DNA of 64,000 nucleotides from Paenirhodobacter populi (GCF_004022215.1 NZ_SAUZ01000011.1:1-64000), one strand, 5' to 3'. Shown: positions 17,419 through 26,838, counted from the first letter of the stretch. The notes: a model not told the origin generated them from the letters alone. Numbers and translations are program-made.

Positions 17419-19287
17419 TCACGTTCCGGTTTGCCCGACGGGTTCCCCGGCGGGCGGCTCTTCGGCGGGGTCTTCCGCAGATTGGCGCGCCCACATCGCG
17501 GCATAGCGGCCACGCCGGGCCAGCAGGTCTTCATGCCGCCCCTGTTCGACGATCTCACCGCGTTCCAGCACCACGATCATATCGGCATCCGCCACCGTCG
17601 ACAGCCGATGCGCGATGGTGATGACCGTCCGCCCCCGGCCCATCGCATTTAGGCTTTCCTGAATGTCGCGTTCCGTCTGAGTGTCGAGCGCCGAGGTCGC
17701 CTCGTCCAGCAGCAGAATGGGCGGATTCTTCAGCACGGTCCGCGCGATGCCGACGCGCTGCTTTTCCCCGCCCGACAGCTTCAGCCCGCGTTCGCCCACG
17801 GTCGTGTCATAGCCGTCGGGCAGCGACAGGATGAAATCGTGGATCTTCGCGGCCCGGGCGGCGGCGATGATCTCGTCATCCGTGGCGCCGGCGCGGCCAT
17901 AGCCGATGTTGTAACGGATCGTGTCGTTGAACAGCACGGTGTCCTGCGGCACCACGCCGATCGCGTCATGCAGGCTTTTCTGCGTCACGCCGCGAATGTC
18001 CTGCCTATCGATGCGGATCGCGCCGCCGGTCACGTCATAGAACCGGAACAGCAGCTTGCCGATCGTCGACTTGCCCGAGCCCGAAGGCCCGACCAGCGCC
18101 ACCGTCTGCCCGGCGGGCACGGTGAGCGAGATGCCCTTGAGGATCGGCCGCGACGCGTCATAGGCAAAGCGCACATCGTCCAGCACCACCTCGCCCCCCG
18201 TCACGCGCAGATCGGGCGCGCCCGGCACATCCACGATCTCGGCGGGCTGGTGCAGCAGCTCGAACATGTCACCCATATCGACCAAGGCCTGCCGGATTTC
18301 CCGGTAGACCGTGCCGAGAAAGCCAAGCGGCATGGTGATCTGGATCATATAGGCCTGCACCATGACGAAATCGCCCACCGTCAGCAGCCCCGCCTGCACA
18401 TCGCGCGCCGCCATGACCATGACGATCACCAGACCCAGCGTGATGATCAGCCCCTGCCCGAAATTCAGCACGGCGAGGCTCTGCCCGGTTTTCACCGCGG
18501 CCTTTTCATAGGCCCGCATCGAGGCATCGTAGCGCAGCGCCTCGCGGTTCTCGGCGCCGAAATACTTGACCGTCTCGAAGTTCAGCAGGCTGTCCACGGC
18601 CTTCTGGTTCGCGGCGGTGTCGGCCTCGTTCATGTGGTAGCGGATCGCCACGCGCCATTCGGTGACCTTGAAGGTGAAGACGACATAGATCACGATCGTC
18701 GCCACCACGACCACCGCATAGAGCCAGCCGAACATCAGCGCGAAGATCAGGCTGACCAGCGCCAGTTCCAGCACCAGCGGCCCGATGGAAAACAACAGGA
18801 AGCGCAAAAGGAATTCGACGCCCTTGACGCCGCGCTCGACCACCCGGCTCAGCCCGCCGGTCTTGCGGGTGATGTGGTAGCGCAGCGACAGCGCATGGAT
18901 GTGGCGGAAGGTTTCGAGCGCCAGCTTGCGCAGCGCCCTTTGCGCCACCCGCACGAAAACCGCGTCCCGCAGTTCGCCAAAGCCAACCGAGGCGAGCCGC
19001 GCGCCCCCATAGGCCACCGTCAGCCCGACCGCGCCAAGCGCCAGCAGCCAGGTTTCGTCATGCGCCTCGCCCGCCAGCGCATCGACCGCCGCCTTGTAAA
19101 GGAACGGCGTGCCGACCGACACGACCTTGGCGAGCACCAGAAACACCAGCGCCAGCATGACCCGCCGCTTCACCCATCCCTCGCCCTTCGGCCAAAGGTA
19201 GGGCAGCACGGCATGGAGCGTGCGCGAGTTGCGGGCGCGCTCCTCGGCGTTCATCCGGCCGGTTTGGGTGATCTGGGAAGGCGGCAT
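17419..19287 (-). CDS. Atm1-type ABC transporter (ABCB7/HMT1 family)
   Basis: 622 aa half transporter with an N-terminal six-helix domain and C-terminal ATPase: Walker A GPSGSGKST, Q-loop VVPQDTVLFNDTI, signature LSGGEKQR, LLLDEATSALD, AHRLSTV. The membrane domain (NEADTAANQKAVDSLLNFETVKYFGAE) is characteristic of mitochondrial Atm1 and its alphaproteobacterial homologues, which export glutathione derivatives and are linked to Fe-S and metal homeostasis. Start set at ATG 19287 (GAAAGGTC ahead). Confidence 0.93.
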   Translation of the reverse strand: MPPSQITQTGRMNAEERARNSRTLHAVLPYLWPKGEGWVKRRVMLALVFLVLAKVVSVGTPFLYKAAVDALAGEAHDETWLLALGAVGLTVAYGGARLASVGFGELRDAVFVRVAQRALRKLALETFRHIHALSLRYHITRKTGGLSRVVERGVKGVEFLLRFLLFSIGPLVLELALVSLIFALMFGWLYAVVVVATIVIYVVFTFKVTEWRVAIRYHMNEADTAANQKAVDSLLNFETVKYFGAENREALRYDASMRAYEKAAVKTGQSLAVLNFGQGLIITLGLVIVMVMAARDVQAGLLTVGDFVMVQAYMIQITMPLGFLGTVYREIRQALVDMGDMFELLHQPAEIVDVPGAPDLRVTGGEVVLDDVRFAYDASRPILKGISLTVPAGQTVALVGPSGSGKSTIGKLLFRFYDVTGGAIRIDRQDIRGVTQKSLHDAIGVVPQDTVLFNDTIRYNIGYGRAGATDDEIIAAARAAKIHDFILSLPDGYDTTVGERGLKLSGGEKQRVGIARTVLKNPPILLLDEATSALDTQTERDIQESLNAMGRGRTVITIAHRLSTVADADMIVVLERGEIVEQGRHEDLLARRGRYAAMWARQSAEDPAEEPPAGEPVGQTGT

Positions 19288-19372
19288 CGTCTGACCTTTC
19301 GGGAATCCGCAGGCAGGCGGCAAGCCGCCCGGGACCGCCATACCTAACGCGCTATGGCGCGGTGTCCAGCCC

Positions 19373-19423
19373 CAAGGTCAGTCAGGTCCCAAGCTCAGTC
19401 AGGCCCCTAGCTCAGTCCGGCAG
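19373..19423. repeat. Three 17-bp tandem repeats over a stop codon
   Basis: Three units of 17 bp: CAAGGTCAGTCAGGTCC, CAAGCTCAGTCAGGCCC, CTAGCTCAGTCCGGCAG. The third contains the stop codon (TCA at 19412-19414) of the minus-strand LysM gene. Confidence 0.8.
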
Positions 19424-20536
19424 AGTAAAGACCTGCCCCGGATAGATCCTGTTCGGATCGCGGATCTGGTCGCGGTTCGCCTCGAACACGCGGACATACA
19501 GATAGGGGTCGCCATAGGTTTCCCGCGCGATGGCCCAGAGCGTGTAGCCCTGTTCGATCGTCACCAGCCGGGGCCGCGTGTCGCCATCCCCGGGCCGGGC
19601 GGCGGCATCCAGCACATCGCGCGGCGCCGCGGTGAATTCGGTTTCCGCCCGTGCCAGAACCTGCCCCGAGGCGTCGAGCGCATCGACCCGCAGCTGATGC
19701 GGCCCTGGCGCCGGCGCGGGCAGGACCATCCGCCAGGCACCTTCGCCGTTCGCGGCGACCAGCCCGACCTCGGCATTGTCGATATAGGCGCGCAGGACCG
19801 CGCCCTCGGGCGCGCCACGACCGCTGATCTCCACCCCGTGACTGGCGTCGAAGGCCAGCGTGTCGATCACCAGATCGCCGCTGCCCTGCGCAAGGACGCG
19901 CACCCCATCCCCATCGGCAAGCAGCGGCTTCGCCGCCAGCGCCTCGGCCTGCGCGGTCTGGTCGGCCACCGCCTCGGGGGATTCGCCCGCCGCCTGTGCC
20001 GCCTGCTCCAGCGCGCGCGGGCTGGGCGCCACGGTCAGGCTTTCGGCCGAAACCGTCACCAGCCCGCCCGAGCCGAAACTGCGCAGCGTCAGCGCGCGCG
20101 GGCTTGCCGAGGGTTGTCCCAGCGTGACCGAGGCGAATTTCCCGTCCCGCCCCGCCATGACCCGGTCGATCACCGCACCGTCGAGCAGGATTTCCACCGT
20201 GGCTCCGGGCGCCGCGAGCCCCGCCACCGTGATCGTCCCGTCGGGACCGGCGCGGAGCATGTCGAACGTCGGCTCCGCCGTCTCGACGGGAACCGGCGCG
20301 GGTTCCGTCGGCGCGGCTGCGGTATCCCCCGGCTGCGGCGCGGCTGTCTGCGCCGCGCCGGGCGCGACGGCGGCTTCCGCAGAGGCCGGCGCGTCGCCCT
20401 GCCCGGCGCTGCGCCCGCTGTCATAGGACCACAGGCCGAACAGCAGCGCGATCAGCGCGACCGCGGCCGCGCCCCCGGCGATCGGGCCGCGGGCGGAACG
20501 CTGCCGCGGTTCCGGATTGTCATGGCCTTGTTCCAT
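19412..20536 (-). CDS. LysM domain membrane-anchored protein
   Basis: 374 aa. One membrane helix (about 21-40: GGAAAVALIALLFGLWSY) follows a short cytoplasmic part, then an Ala/Pro-rich linker, beta-rich repeats around GTITVAGLAAPGATVEI and a C-terminal LysM domain (IEQGYTLWAIARETYGDP to YPGQVFTLPD) that should bind peptidoglycan. Role unknown; likely a periplasmic cell-wall-associated protein. Two adjacent ATGs (20539, 20536) exist. I take the second because it is better spaced from AAGGGA. Confidence 0.83.
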   Translation of the reverse strand: MEQGHDNPEPRQRSARGPIAGGAAAVALIALLFGLWSYDSGRSAGQGDAPASAEAAVAPGAAQTAAPQPGDTAAAPTEPAPVPVETAEPTFDMLRAGPDGTITVAGLAAPGATVEILLDGAVIDRVMAGRDGKFASVTLGQPSASPRALTLRSFGSGGLVTVSAESLTVAPSPRALEQAAQAAGESPEAVADQTAQAEALAAKPLLADGDGVRVLAQGSGDLVIDTLAFDASHGVEISGRGAPEGAVLRAYIDNAEVGLVAANGEGAWRMVLPAPAPGPHQLRVDALDASGQVLARAETEFTAAPRDVLDAAARPGDGDTRPRLVTIEQGYTLWAIARETYGDPYLYVRVFEANRDQIRDPNRIYPGQVFTLPD

Positions 20537-20677
20537 CATCTTCCCTTTCAGCCCCCGGCCATGCGTTGCCACGCCGCCTTGAGCGCACCCATCTGACTCA
20601 TTATCACACATTTAGGCAACTCTCCGCGCATTGTAACACGTCCCGAGTCGTCCGTTCCAAGCCAAAAGGATCTTCCC

Positions 20678-21247
20678 ATGCCCCATCCCGCCGCCAATCC
20701 CGCCCATTCGGTCTGCGTTTTCTGCGGTTCGCGGACCGGCAACCGCCCGGCCTATCTGCGCGCCGCCCATGAGACCGGGGCCATTCTGGCGCAGCATGGT
20801 TGGCAACTGGTTTACGGCGCCGGGGATGTCGGCCTGATGGGCGAGGTGGCGCGCGCCGCGCAGGAAGCCGGCGGCCGCACCTTCGGGGTGATCCCGGAAC
20901 ATCTCTTCTCGCGCGAGGTGGGCAAGCGCGACCTGTCCACCTTTGTCGTCACCCAGACCATGCACGAACGCAAGAAGGTCATGTTCATGAACTGCGACGC
21001 GATCGTGGTGCTGCCGGGCGGGGCCGGATCGCTGGACGAATTCTTCGAGGTGCTGACCTGGCGCCAGATCGGCCTGCATGAAAAGCCGATCTTCCTGGTC
21101 AATGTCGAGGGCTACTGGGACCCGCTGCTGGCGGTGATCGAGCGAATCATCGCCGAAGGCTTCGCCGCGCCCTCGCTGCGCGACTTCACCATCGCCGTGC
21201 CGGATGCCGCCGCGCTGCAAAAGGCCCTTGAGGAAACCTTCGCCTGA
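20678..21247 (+). CDS. LOG family protein (TIGR00730)
   Basis: 189 aa Rossmann-fold protein with the family motif PGGAGSLDEFFE and an N-terminal SVCVFCGSRTGNRPAY. LOG enzymes cleave cytokinin riboside monophosphate, or more generally nucleoside 5'-monophosphates such as AMP, at the N-glycosidic bond. The bacterial physiological substrate is usually unclear. A monocistronic plus-strand gene, divergent from the LysM gene. Confidence 0.9.
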   Translation: MPHPAANPAHSVCVFCGSRTGNRPAYLRAAHETGAILAQHGWQLVYGAGDVGLMGEVARAAQEAGGRTFGVIPEHLFSREVGKRDLSTFVVTQTMHERKKVMFMNCDAIVVLPGGAGSLDEFFEVLTWRQIGLHEKPIFLVNVEGYWDPLLAVIERIIAEGFAAPSLRDFTIAVPDAAALQKALEETFA

Positions 21248-21275
21248 CCGGGCGCCGAACTCGGGCGCGGGTCCG

Positions 21276-22172
21276 TCAGGCCCGCGCCGGCTGGGCCGAG
21301 GCGCGCAGGCTCGCGGCCGAATAGATCACCAGCGCCGCCCAGATCACCGGGAAGGCGACAAGGTGGTAAGGCGTCAGCGGCTCGCCGAACAGCATCACCG
21401 CGACAAGGAACTGCAACGTCGGGTTCACGTAGAACAGGATGCCGAGCGTGCCGAGCCGCACCCTCTGCGCCCCGTAGGCGAACAGCACCAGCGGCCCGCC
21501 GGTCAGCACGCCCGAAAACATCAGCAGCAGGCTCGTCGTCCAGTCGGACCCGAAGGCCCCCGATTCCGCGGGCACCCCCCAGCCGAAATGCAGCGCCGCC
21601 AGCCATGCGAGCGCGAGGGGCGCCAGCAGCGCCACCTCGCCCGTCACGGTGATGTCCGACCCGAAGGCGATCTTCTTCTTGACCATGCCGTAGACGCCCA
21701 TGGTCAGCGCCAGCGTCAGCGCGATCCACGGCGCGACGCCCAGCCCCCATGTCAGATAGCACACGGCGATCAGCGCCAGCCCGACCGCCAGCGCCTGCGC
21801 CCGGCCGAGCCTTTCGCGATAGACCGCCGCGCCAAGCGCCACCGCCACCAGCGGAAAGATGAAATAGCCAAGGCTCGCCTCGACCACATGGCCATAGGTC
21901 ACCGACCAGATATAGACGAACCAGTTGAGCGAGATCATCACCGAGGCCACCGCCACCAGAAGGACGCTGCGCCCCGACAGCATCCGCCACAGGATGCCGA
22001 TCCGCCCCTGCGCAAGGATGATCGCGCCGAAGAACACAAGCGACCAGACCGTGCGATGCGCCAGCACCTCGATCGGCGGCACATGCGACAGCCATTTGTA
22101 ATAGATCCCCGACAGCCCCCAGACCACGCAGGTGCCGAGGATGGCCAGAAAGCCCTTGGTCGTTTCCGTCAT
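21276..22172 (-). CDS. rarD: EamA family transporter RarD
   Basis: 298 aa with ten predicted membrane helices (two EamA halves). The opening KGFLAILGTCVVWGLSGIYY and HRTVWSL are hallmarks of RarD, annotated as chloramphenicol-sensitive protein. Actual substrate unknown; drug/metabolite transporter superfamily. Downstream of sodB but separated from it by a strong terminator. Confidence 0.88.
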   Translation of the reverse strand: MTETTKGFLAILGTCVVWGLSGIYYKWLSHVPPIEVLAHRTVWSLVFFGAIILAQGRIGILWRMLSGRSVLLVAVASVMISLNWFVYIWSVTYGHVVEASLGYFIFPLVAVALGAAVYRERLGRAQALAVGLALIAVCYLTWGLGVAPWIALTLALTMGVYGMVKKKIAFGSDITVTGEVALLAPLALAWLAALHFGWGVPAESGAFGSDWTTSLLLMFSGVLTGGPLVLFAYGAQRVRLGTLGILFYVNPTLQFLVAVMLFGEPLTPYHLVAFPVIWAALVIYSAASLRASAQPARA

Positions 22173-22194
22173 GTCCGCGCCCTTCTTCCACAGA

Positions 22195-22224
22195 AAAGGC
22201 CCGCTGCCGGAACAGCGGGCCTTT
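22195..22224 (-). terminator. Terminator downstream of sodB
   Basis: Perfect 12-bp stem AAAGGCCCGCTG / CAGCGGGCCTTT with a 6-nt loop, 20 nt past the sodB stop. Confidence 0.85.
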
Positions 22225-22244
22225 CCGATACCGCAGCCGCGCGT

Positions 22245-22844
22245 TTACAGGCGCGAGGCGACTTCTTCCCAGTTGACCAGCTTGTCGAGGAAGTTCGACA
22301 GATAGGCCGGGCGCTTGTTGCGGAAATCAATGTAGTAGGAATGCTCCCACACGTCGACGCCCAGCAGCGCGGTCTGGTCGAACACCAGCGGGTCGACGCC
22401 GTTCTCGGTCTTGGTGACCTTGAGCGAACCATCCGTGTCCTTCACCAGCCAGGCCCAGCCCGAGCCGAATTGTCCGGCGCCGGCGGCGGCGAAGTCTTCC
22501 TTGAACTTGGCGACCGAACCGAAGGCCTCGGTCAGCGCCTTTTCCAGCTCGCCCGGGATCTTCTTTTCGCTCGGCGCCAGCCAGTTCCAGAACTGCGTGT
22601 GGTTCCAGTGCTGCGAGGCGTTGTTGAAGATGCCCGATTGCGCGACGGCGCCGGCCTTGTAGGTGCCTTTCACGATCTCTTCGAGCGTCTTGCCTTCCCA
22701 TTCGGTGCCGGCGACCAGCTTGTTCAGCGTGTCGACATAGGCCTTGTGGTGCAGGTCGTGGTGGTATTCGAGCGTTTCCTTCGACATGCCGAGATCGGCA
22801 AGCGCGTCATGGGCATAGGGCAGTGCAGGAAGTTCAAAAGCCAT
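22245..22844 (-). CDS. sodB: Superoxide dismutase, iron type
   Basis: 199 aa Fe/Mn superoxide dismutase; converts superoxide to O2 and H2O2. Metal ligands are visible in HHDLHH, HWNHTQFW and DVWEHSYY. FNNASQHWNHTQFW places the active-site Gln in the N-terminal domain, as in Fe-SOD rather than Mn-SOD. A TTGACC/TCTATA promoter with 17-bp spacing is found upstream, and AAGGATAAGGAA precedes ATG. Confidence 0.95.
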   Translation of the reverse strand: MAFELPALPYAHDALADLGMSKETLEYHHDLHHKAYVDTLNKLVAGTEWEGKTLEEIVKGTYKAGAVAQSGIFNNASQHWNHTQFWNWLAPSEKKIPGELEKALTEAFGSVAKFKEDFAAAGAGQFGSGWAWLVKDTDGSLKVTKTENGVDPLVFDQTALLGVDVWEHSYYIDFRNKRPAYLSNFLDKLVNWEEVASRL

Positions 22845-22878
22845 TTCCTTATCCTTTCACGAAGGTTTGCTTCGCCTC

Positions 22879-22907
22879 TATAGAAGCCCGGCGCGACGAT
22901 AGGTCAA
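22879..22907 (-). promoter_or_regulatory. Putative sigma-70 promoter of sodB
   Basis: On the minus strand TTGACC (22907-22902) is followed after 17 bp by TCTATA (22884-22879), ending 34 nt upstream of the sodB ATG. Prediction only. Confidence 0.55.
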
Positions 22908-23010
22908 GGCGGATCGGATAGCTTTTCACGCGCATCGGCGAAGAATGGAAAAGGCGCGCTATATTCCCGGGACCGCACCAACGATCTGGTCCCCGCGCCA
23001 CCCCTTTCTC

Positions 23011-23116
23011 CCTTCGTGTTTCCATAAATATCCCGGGATGAGGCGGACAAGTCGATCTTCCGGCGGAAGATCGACCCGCCGAATGCGCAGGACACGCGCG
23101 AGGGGGCTGGCCCCCT
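23011..23116 (-). repeat. Dispersed intergenic element, copy 4 (long form)
   Basis: Minus-strand copy: GGGGGC hairpin, a 25-nt palindrome at 23051-23075 (arms GTCGATCTTCCG and CGGAAGATCGAC), core CCCGGGATATTTATGG. Closely parallels copy 1, but stem bases differ in compensating pairs. Confidence 0.87.
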
Positions 23117-23198
23117 GCCACCCTCCTCCCCCAATCCACGCTGCCTTGATTTCGCGGGCGCGCGAAATTTCTGCCGTCGGCCCGCGGAAAGGAAGAAT
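23117..23198. other. Intergenic spacer between two element copies
   Basis: No gene seen. It contains an ATTTCGCG/CGCGAAAT inverted repeat (23150-23168). Confidence 0.5.
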
Positions 23199-23262
23199 GG
23201 GGGCCAGCCCCCTCTTGGCCTGCGGCCAATTCACCCCCGGGATATTTATGGAAAGATGAAGG
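23199..23262 (+). repeat. Dispersed intergenic element, copy 5 (short form)
   Basis: GGGGGCCAGCCCCC hairpin, TTGGCC/GGCCAA hairpin, core CCCCCGGGATATTTATGG, tail AAAGATGAAGG. Faces copy 4. Confidence 0.88.
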
Positions 23263-23297
23263 AGTCGACGTTTCGGGGCACTGAAACGTTCCTTTGG

Positions 23298-23325
23298 AAA
23301 CGAAGGCGGAAGGGGGCCGCCTTCG
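23298..23325 (-). terminator. Probable terminator after soxG
   Basis: Stem CGAAGGCGG (23301-23309) and CCGCCTTCG (23317-23325); on the minus strand it is followed by TTTCC. It lies 15 nt past the soxG stop. Confidence 0.6.
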
Positions 23326-23339
23326 TCGGAGGCAGGGTC

Positions 23340-23891
23340 TCAGAAAATCTCGCCGCCTTTGCGCGACGCGGTTTCCAGAAGGCCCATCATGTAGCCCGCG
23401 ACCGAGCGGAAGCAGATCAGGGTGATCTCCTCCGGTCCCGAGCGCCAGAGCGCGACGCCCGTCTGCGCGGCGCGTGTGCGGCGCAGTTCCATCTCCGGCA
23501 GGGTGGCGAAATCGACGGGGCAGAGCTTCATCAGCACCTCGTCGCGTTTCGCGCCGGTGATGGTGAACACCGCCCGCATGTCCGAGACGTTGACGATCAG
23601 CGCATGTTCCCCGCCCATCTCCGCCGTCAGGTCGCCGGCAAGGACCGGGGCCTCGTCGTAGCTGCAGAACAGCAGCAGTTCATCGGGGCTCATCCAGGCG
23701 AGGCGGCGGCCCCCGCCCGTCACCACCTTGCGCTGCTCCGGCACAGCGAGCCCGCGTTCGGCCAGCACCGCGGCGAGCCGGGGCGAGGCCAGATCCGCGC
23801 GGATCTGGATCATGCCGGTCAGGCCCGCCTCGGCCACGGTGGCGAAGCCGGTGTGGCTGACGCCCTTCAATGCGGAAACAGCCTCAGGCAT
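23340..23891 (-). CDS. soxG: Sarcosine oxidase gamma subunit
   Basis: 183 aa, homologous to the gamma subunit of heterotetrameric sarcosine oxidase, the GCV_T-like small subunit contacting alpha. Recognised by order and by segments such as WMSPDELLLFC and a C-terminal RSVAGYMMGLLETASRKGG. Overlaps the soxA 3' end by 8 nt, so it is translationally coupled. The enzyme demethylates sarcosine to glycine with tetrahydrofolate, giving 5,10-methylene-THF and H2O2. Confidence 0.92.
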   Translation of the reverse strand: MPEAVSALKGVSHTGFATVAEAGLTGMIQIRADLASPRLAAVLAERGLAVPEQRKVVTGGGRRLAWMSPDELLLFCSYDEAPVLAGDLTAEMGGEHALIVNVSDMRAVFTITGAKRDEVLMKLCPVDFATLPEMELRRTRAAQTGVALWRSGPEEITLICFRSVAGYMMGLLETASRKGGEIF

Positions 23892-26838
23892 CGGCCTTCT
23901 CCCCTTCCTTGTCGTAGAAGCAGGGATCGACGATCCGTGCCTTGATCACCGCGCCCTTGTCGGCCGGGAAGTCGAGGATCTCGCCCATCCGTTCCGGCCC
24001 GTGCAGCACCAGCCCCATGGCGATGCCCTTCTTCAGCGTCGGCGAATAATAGCTGGAGGTCACGCGGCCCTGCGTGTTGCGCTGGCCGTTGGCGTTGTTG
24101 CCCTCGGCCACCGCGTAGACGCCATCGGGCAGCACCGAACCGTCGAGCGTTTCCAGCCCCACCAGACGCCAGCGGTCGGGCGAGACCATGAAGGACCGTT
24201 CCTGCGCGCGCTTGCCCAGATAGTCGGCCTTCTTCTTCGAGATCGCCCAATTCAGCCCCAGATCCTGCGGGATCACCGTGCCGTCGGTTTCGTCGCCGAT
24301 CATGATGAAGCCCTTTTCGGCGCGCATGACATGCAGCGCCTCGGTCCCGTAGGGCATGGCGCCGAATTCCTCGCCCGCCGTGTTGAGCGCCTCCCACAGC
24401 GCCGCGCCCATATTCGCGGGAACGGCGATTTCATAGGACAGCTCGCCCGAGAATGAAATCCGGTAGACCCGCACCGGGAAGCCCGCGAGCGTGCCCTCGG
24501 CCCAGGTCATGAAGGGCAGCGCCTCTTTCGAGACATCCATCCCGCCGAGCTTTTCCAGGAGCTTGCGCGCCTTCGGGCCGACCACGGCGATCTGCGCGTA
24601 TTGTTCGGTCAGGTTGGCGGTGTAGACCTTCCAGTCCCACCATTCGCATTGCAGCCAGTCTTCCATATGGGCATGGATCCGGTCCGCCCCGCCCGAGGTG
24701 GTGTGGCACAGCCAGCTGTCATCCGACAGCCGCACCACGACGCCGTCATCCGACAGGAAGCCATTCTCGTTGCACATCAGCCCGTAGCGGCATTTGCCCA
24801 CCGGCAGGGTCGACATCATGTTGGTATACATCATGTCGAGGAATTTCCCCGCATCCGGCCCCTTGACGAGGATCTTGCCGAGCGTCGAGGCGTCGAGCAG
24901 CCCGACATTCGTCCGCGCATTGGTGATCTCGCGGTTCACCGCGTCGCGGTGGCTTTCCGCTCCGCGCGGGTAGCAATAGGGCCTGCGCCAGAAGCCGACG
25001 GGTTCCCAGTGATAACCCTTTGCCTCGTGCCAGTCCTGCATCGCGGTGCGGCGCATCGGCTGGAACAGATCGCCCCGCGCCTCGCCCGCCATCGCACCGA
25101 AGGAAATGGGCGTGTAGGGCGGGCGGAAGGTCGTCGTGCCGGTGGTCGGGATCGGCTGGCCGAGGCTGTCCGACAGGATCGCGAGGCCATTGATATTGCT
25201 CAGCTTCCCCTGATCCGACGCCATGCCGAGCGTGGTATACCGCTTGGTGTGCTCGACCGAGGTGTAGCCCTCGCGCGCGGCGAGTTCCACATCCGAGACC
25301 TTCACGTCGTTCTGGTAGTCGAGGAAGGCCTTGAACCGCAGCGCCTGCCCGGCGCCCGCCGGCATGACCCAGACGGGGGCCAGCGGCGCCTCGGGCTCGA
25401 CCTCGGCGCTCAGCCCCGCCTCGGCGGCGATGGCGTCGAGCGTCAGGTGCCCGTTCGCCGCGCCGACCGCGCGGGCAAGGACCGATCCGTCCGGCCCGGT
25501 GGGCGCACGCGTCGCATCGGGGCGGAACATGGCGCCCGCCTCGTCCCACAGCAGCTTGCCGCCGACATGGGAGAAAATATGCACGACCGGCGACCAGCCG
25601 CCCGACATGGCGACGCAATCGCATTCGAGCGTCTCGGTCACGCCGCCCTCGCCCGCCTGCGAACAGACCTGCACATGGGTCACCGCCTTGTGGCCCATGA
25701 CGCCGGCGATGCCGCGGCCTTCCATCACCCGCACGCCGCGCGCCCGGACGAGTTGCGGCAGGTCGCCGCCCGCGCGCTCGCGCGCGTCGACCACGGCCTC
25801 GACCGTCAGGCCCGCGTCGAGCACGGCCAGCGCGGTGCGATAGGCATCGTCGTTGTTGGTGACGATCACCACCCGGTCGCCCGGGCTGACCGCCCAGTTG
25901 ACGATGTAGTCGCGCACCGCCGAGGCCAGCATCACACCCGGCACGTCATTGCCCGCGAAGGCGAGCGGGCGTTCTATCGCCCCCGTCGCGGCGACGGTGA
26001 CGCCGGCGCGCACCCGCCAGAGCCGGTGACGCGGGCGGCCGTCGCCCGGGGTGTGATCGGCCACCCGTTCGTAGCAGATCGCATAGCCGTGGTTGTGCAG
26101 CCCCGCGACCATCGTGCGGGTCATCAGCTGGACGTTCGGATAGGTCGCCAGCAGGTCGAGCGTCCTGTCGATCCATTCGGCGGGCGCCAGCCCCTCGATC
26201 GTGCCGCCGTCGACGGGTGCCCGACCGCCCCAGAACGGCGTCTGTTCCATGACGATGACGCGTTTGCCCGCCTTCGCCTCGGCCAGCGCGGCTGCGAGAC
26301 CGGCGACACCGCCGCCCGCGACCAGCACGTCGCAATAGGCATAGGCCTGTTCGTAGCGGTCGGGGTCGGCTTCCTTCGCCGCCGTGCCAAGGCCCGCGGC
26401 GCGGCGGATCACCGGCTCGAACAGGTATTTCCACGCGATCTGCGGGAACATGAAGGTCTTGTAGTAGAAGCCCGCCGGGAACAGCTTGCCGAAGGTGTTG
26501 TTGATCGCGCCGATGTCGAAATCGAGCGAGGGCCAGTGGTTCTGGCTTGCGGCCTCGAGCCCGTCGAACAGTTCGGTGGTGGTGACCCGCTGGTCGGGTT
26601 CCACGCGCGCGTTGCGGCCAAGGTTGACGAGCGCGTTCGGCTCCTCGGCGCCCGAGGCGATCAGGCCGCGCGGACGGTGATATTTGAACGACCGGCCGAG
26701 CAGCACCTGACCATTCGCCAGAAGCGCCGCGGCAAGGCTGTCGCCCGCGAAGCCGCGCATCGGCGCGCCGTTGAAGCGGAAGGACAGAGGTTTCGAGCGG
26801 TCGATCAGCCGCCCGCCTTTGGACAGACGTGTGCTCAT
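23884..26838 (-). CDS. soxA: Sarcosine oxidase alpha subunit
   Basis: 984 aa. N-terminal Fer2-like domain (LSFRFNGAPMRGFAGDSLAAALLANG), NAD/FAD-type Rossmann domain with AGGGVAGLAAALAEA around 165-180, and C-terminal aminomethyltransferase (GCV_T) domains that bind folate. Full length for the family. ATG 26838 follows GGAGGG and overlaps the soxD stop (ATGA). The frame is open further upstream but would run into soxD. Confidence 0.95.
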   Translation of the reverse strand: MSTRLSKGGRLIDRSKPLSFRFNGAPMRGFAGDSLAAALLANGQVLLGRSFKYHRPRGLIASGAEEPNALVNLGRNARVEPDQRVTTTELFDGLEAASQNHWPSLDFDIGAINNTFGKLFPAGFYYKTFMFPQIAWKYLFEPVIRRAAGLGTAAKEADPDRYEQAYAYCDVLVAGGGVAGLAAALAEAKAGKRVIVMEQTPFWGGRAPVDGGTIEGLAPAEWIDRTLDLLATYPNVQLMTRTMVAGLHNHGYAICYERVADHTPGDGRPRHRLWRVRAGVTVAATGAIERPLAFAGNDVPGVMLASAVRDYIVNWAVSPGDRVVIVTNNDDAYRTALAVLDAGLTVEAVVDARERAGGDLPQLVRARGVRVMEGRGIAGVMGHKAVTHVQVCSQAGEGGVTETLECDCVAMSGGWSPVVHIFSHVGGKLLWDEAGAMFRPDATRAPTGPDGSVLARAVGAANGHLTLDAIAAEAGLSAEVEPEAPLAPVWVMPAGAGQALRFKAFLDYQNDVKVSDVELAAREGYTSVEHTKRYTTLGMASDQGKLSNINGLAILSDSLGQPIPTTGTTTFRPPYTPISFGAMAGEARGDLFQPMRRTAMQDWHEAKGYHWEPVGFWRRPYCYPRGAESHRDAVNREITNARTNVGLLDASTLGKILVKGPDAGKFLDMMYTNMMSTLPVGKCRYGLMCNENGFLSDDGVVVRLSDDSWLCHTTSGGADRIHAHMEDWLQCEWWDWKVYTANLTEQYAQIAVVGPKARKLLEKLGGMDVSKEALPFMTWAEGTLAGFPVRVYRISFSGELSYEIAVPANMGAALWEALNTAGEEFGAMPYGTEALHVMRAEKGFIMIGDETDGTVIPQDLGLNWAISKKKADYLGKRAQERSFMVSPDRWRLVGLETLDGSVLPDGVYAVAEGNNANGQRNTQGRVTSSYYSPTLKKGIAMGLVLHGPERMGEILDFPADKGAVIKARIVDPCFYDKEGEKADA

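Noticed and set aside
22849-23229. A 126-codon minus-strand frame between sodB and soxG
   Set aside because: It consists of two dispersed element copies and spacer; segments such as HPGIFMET are translations of the element core.
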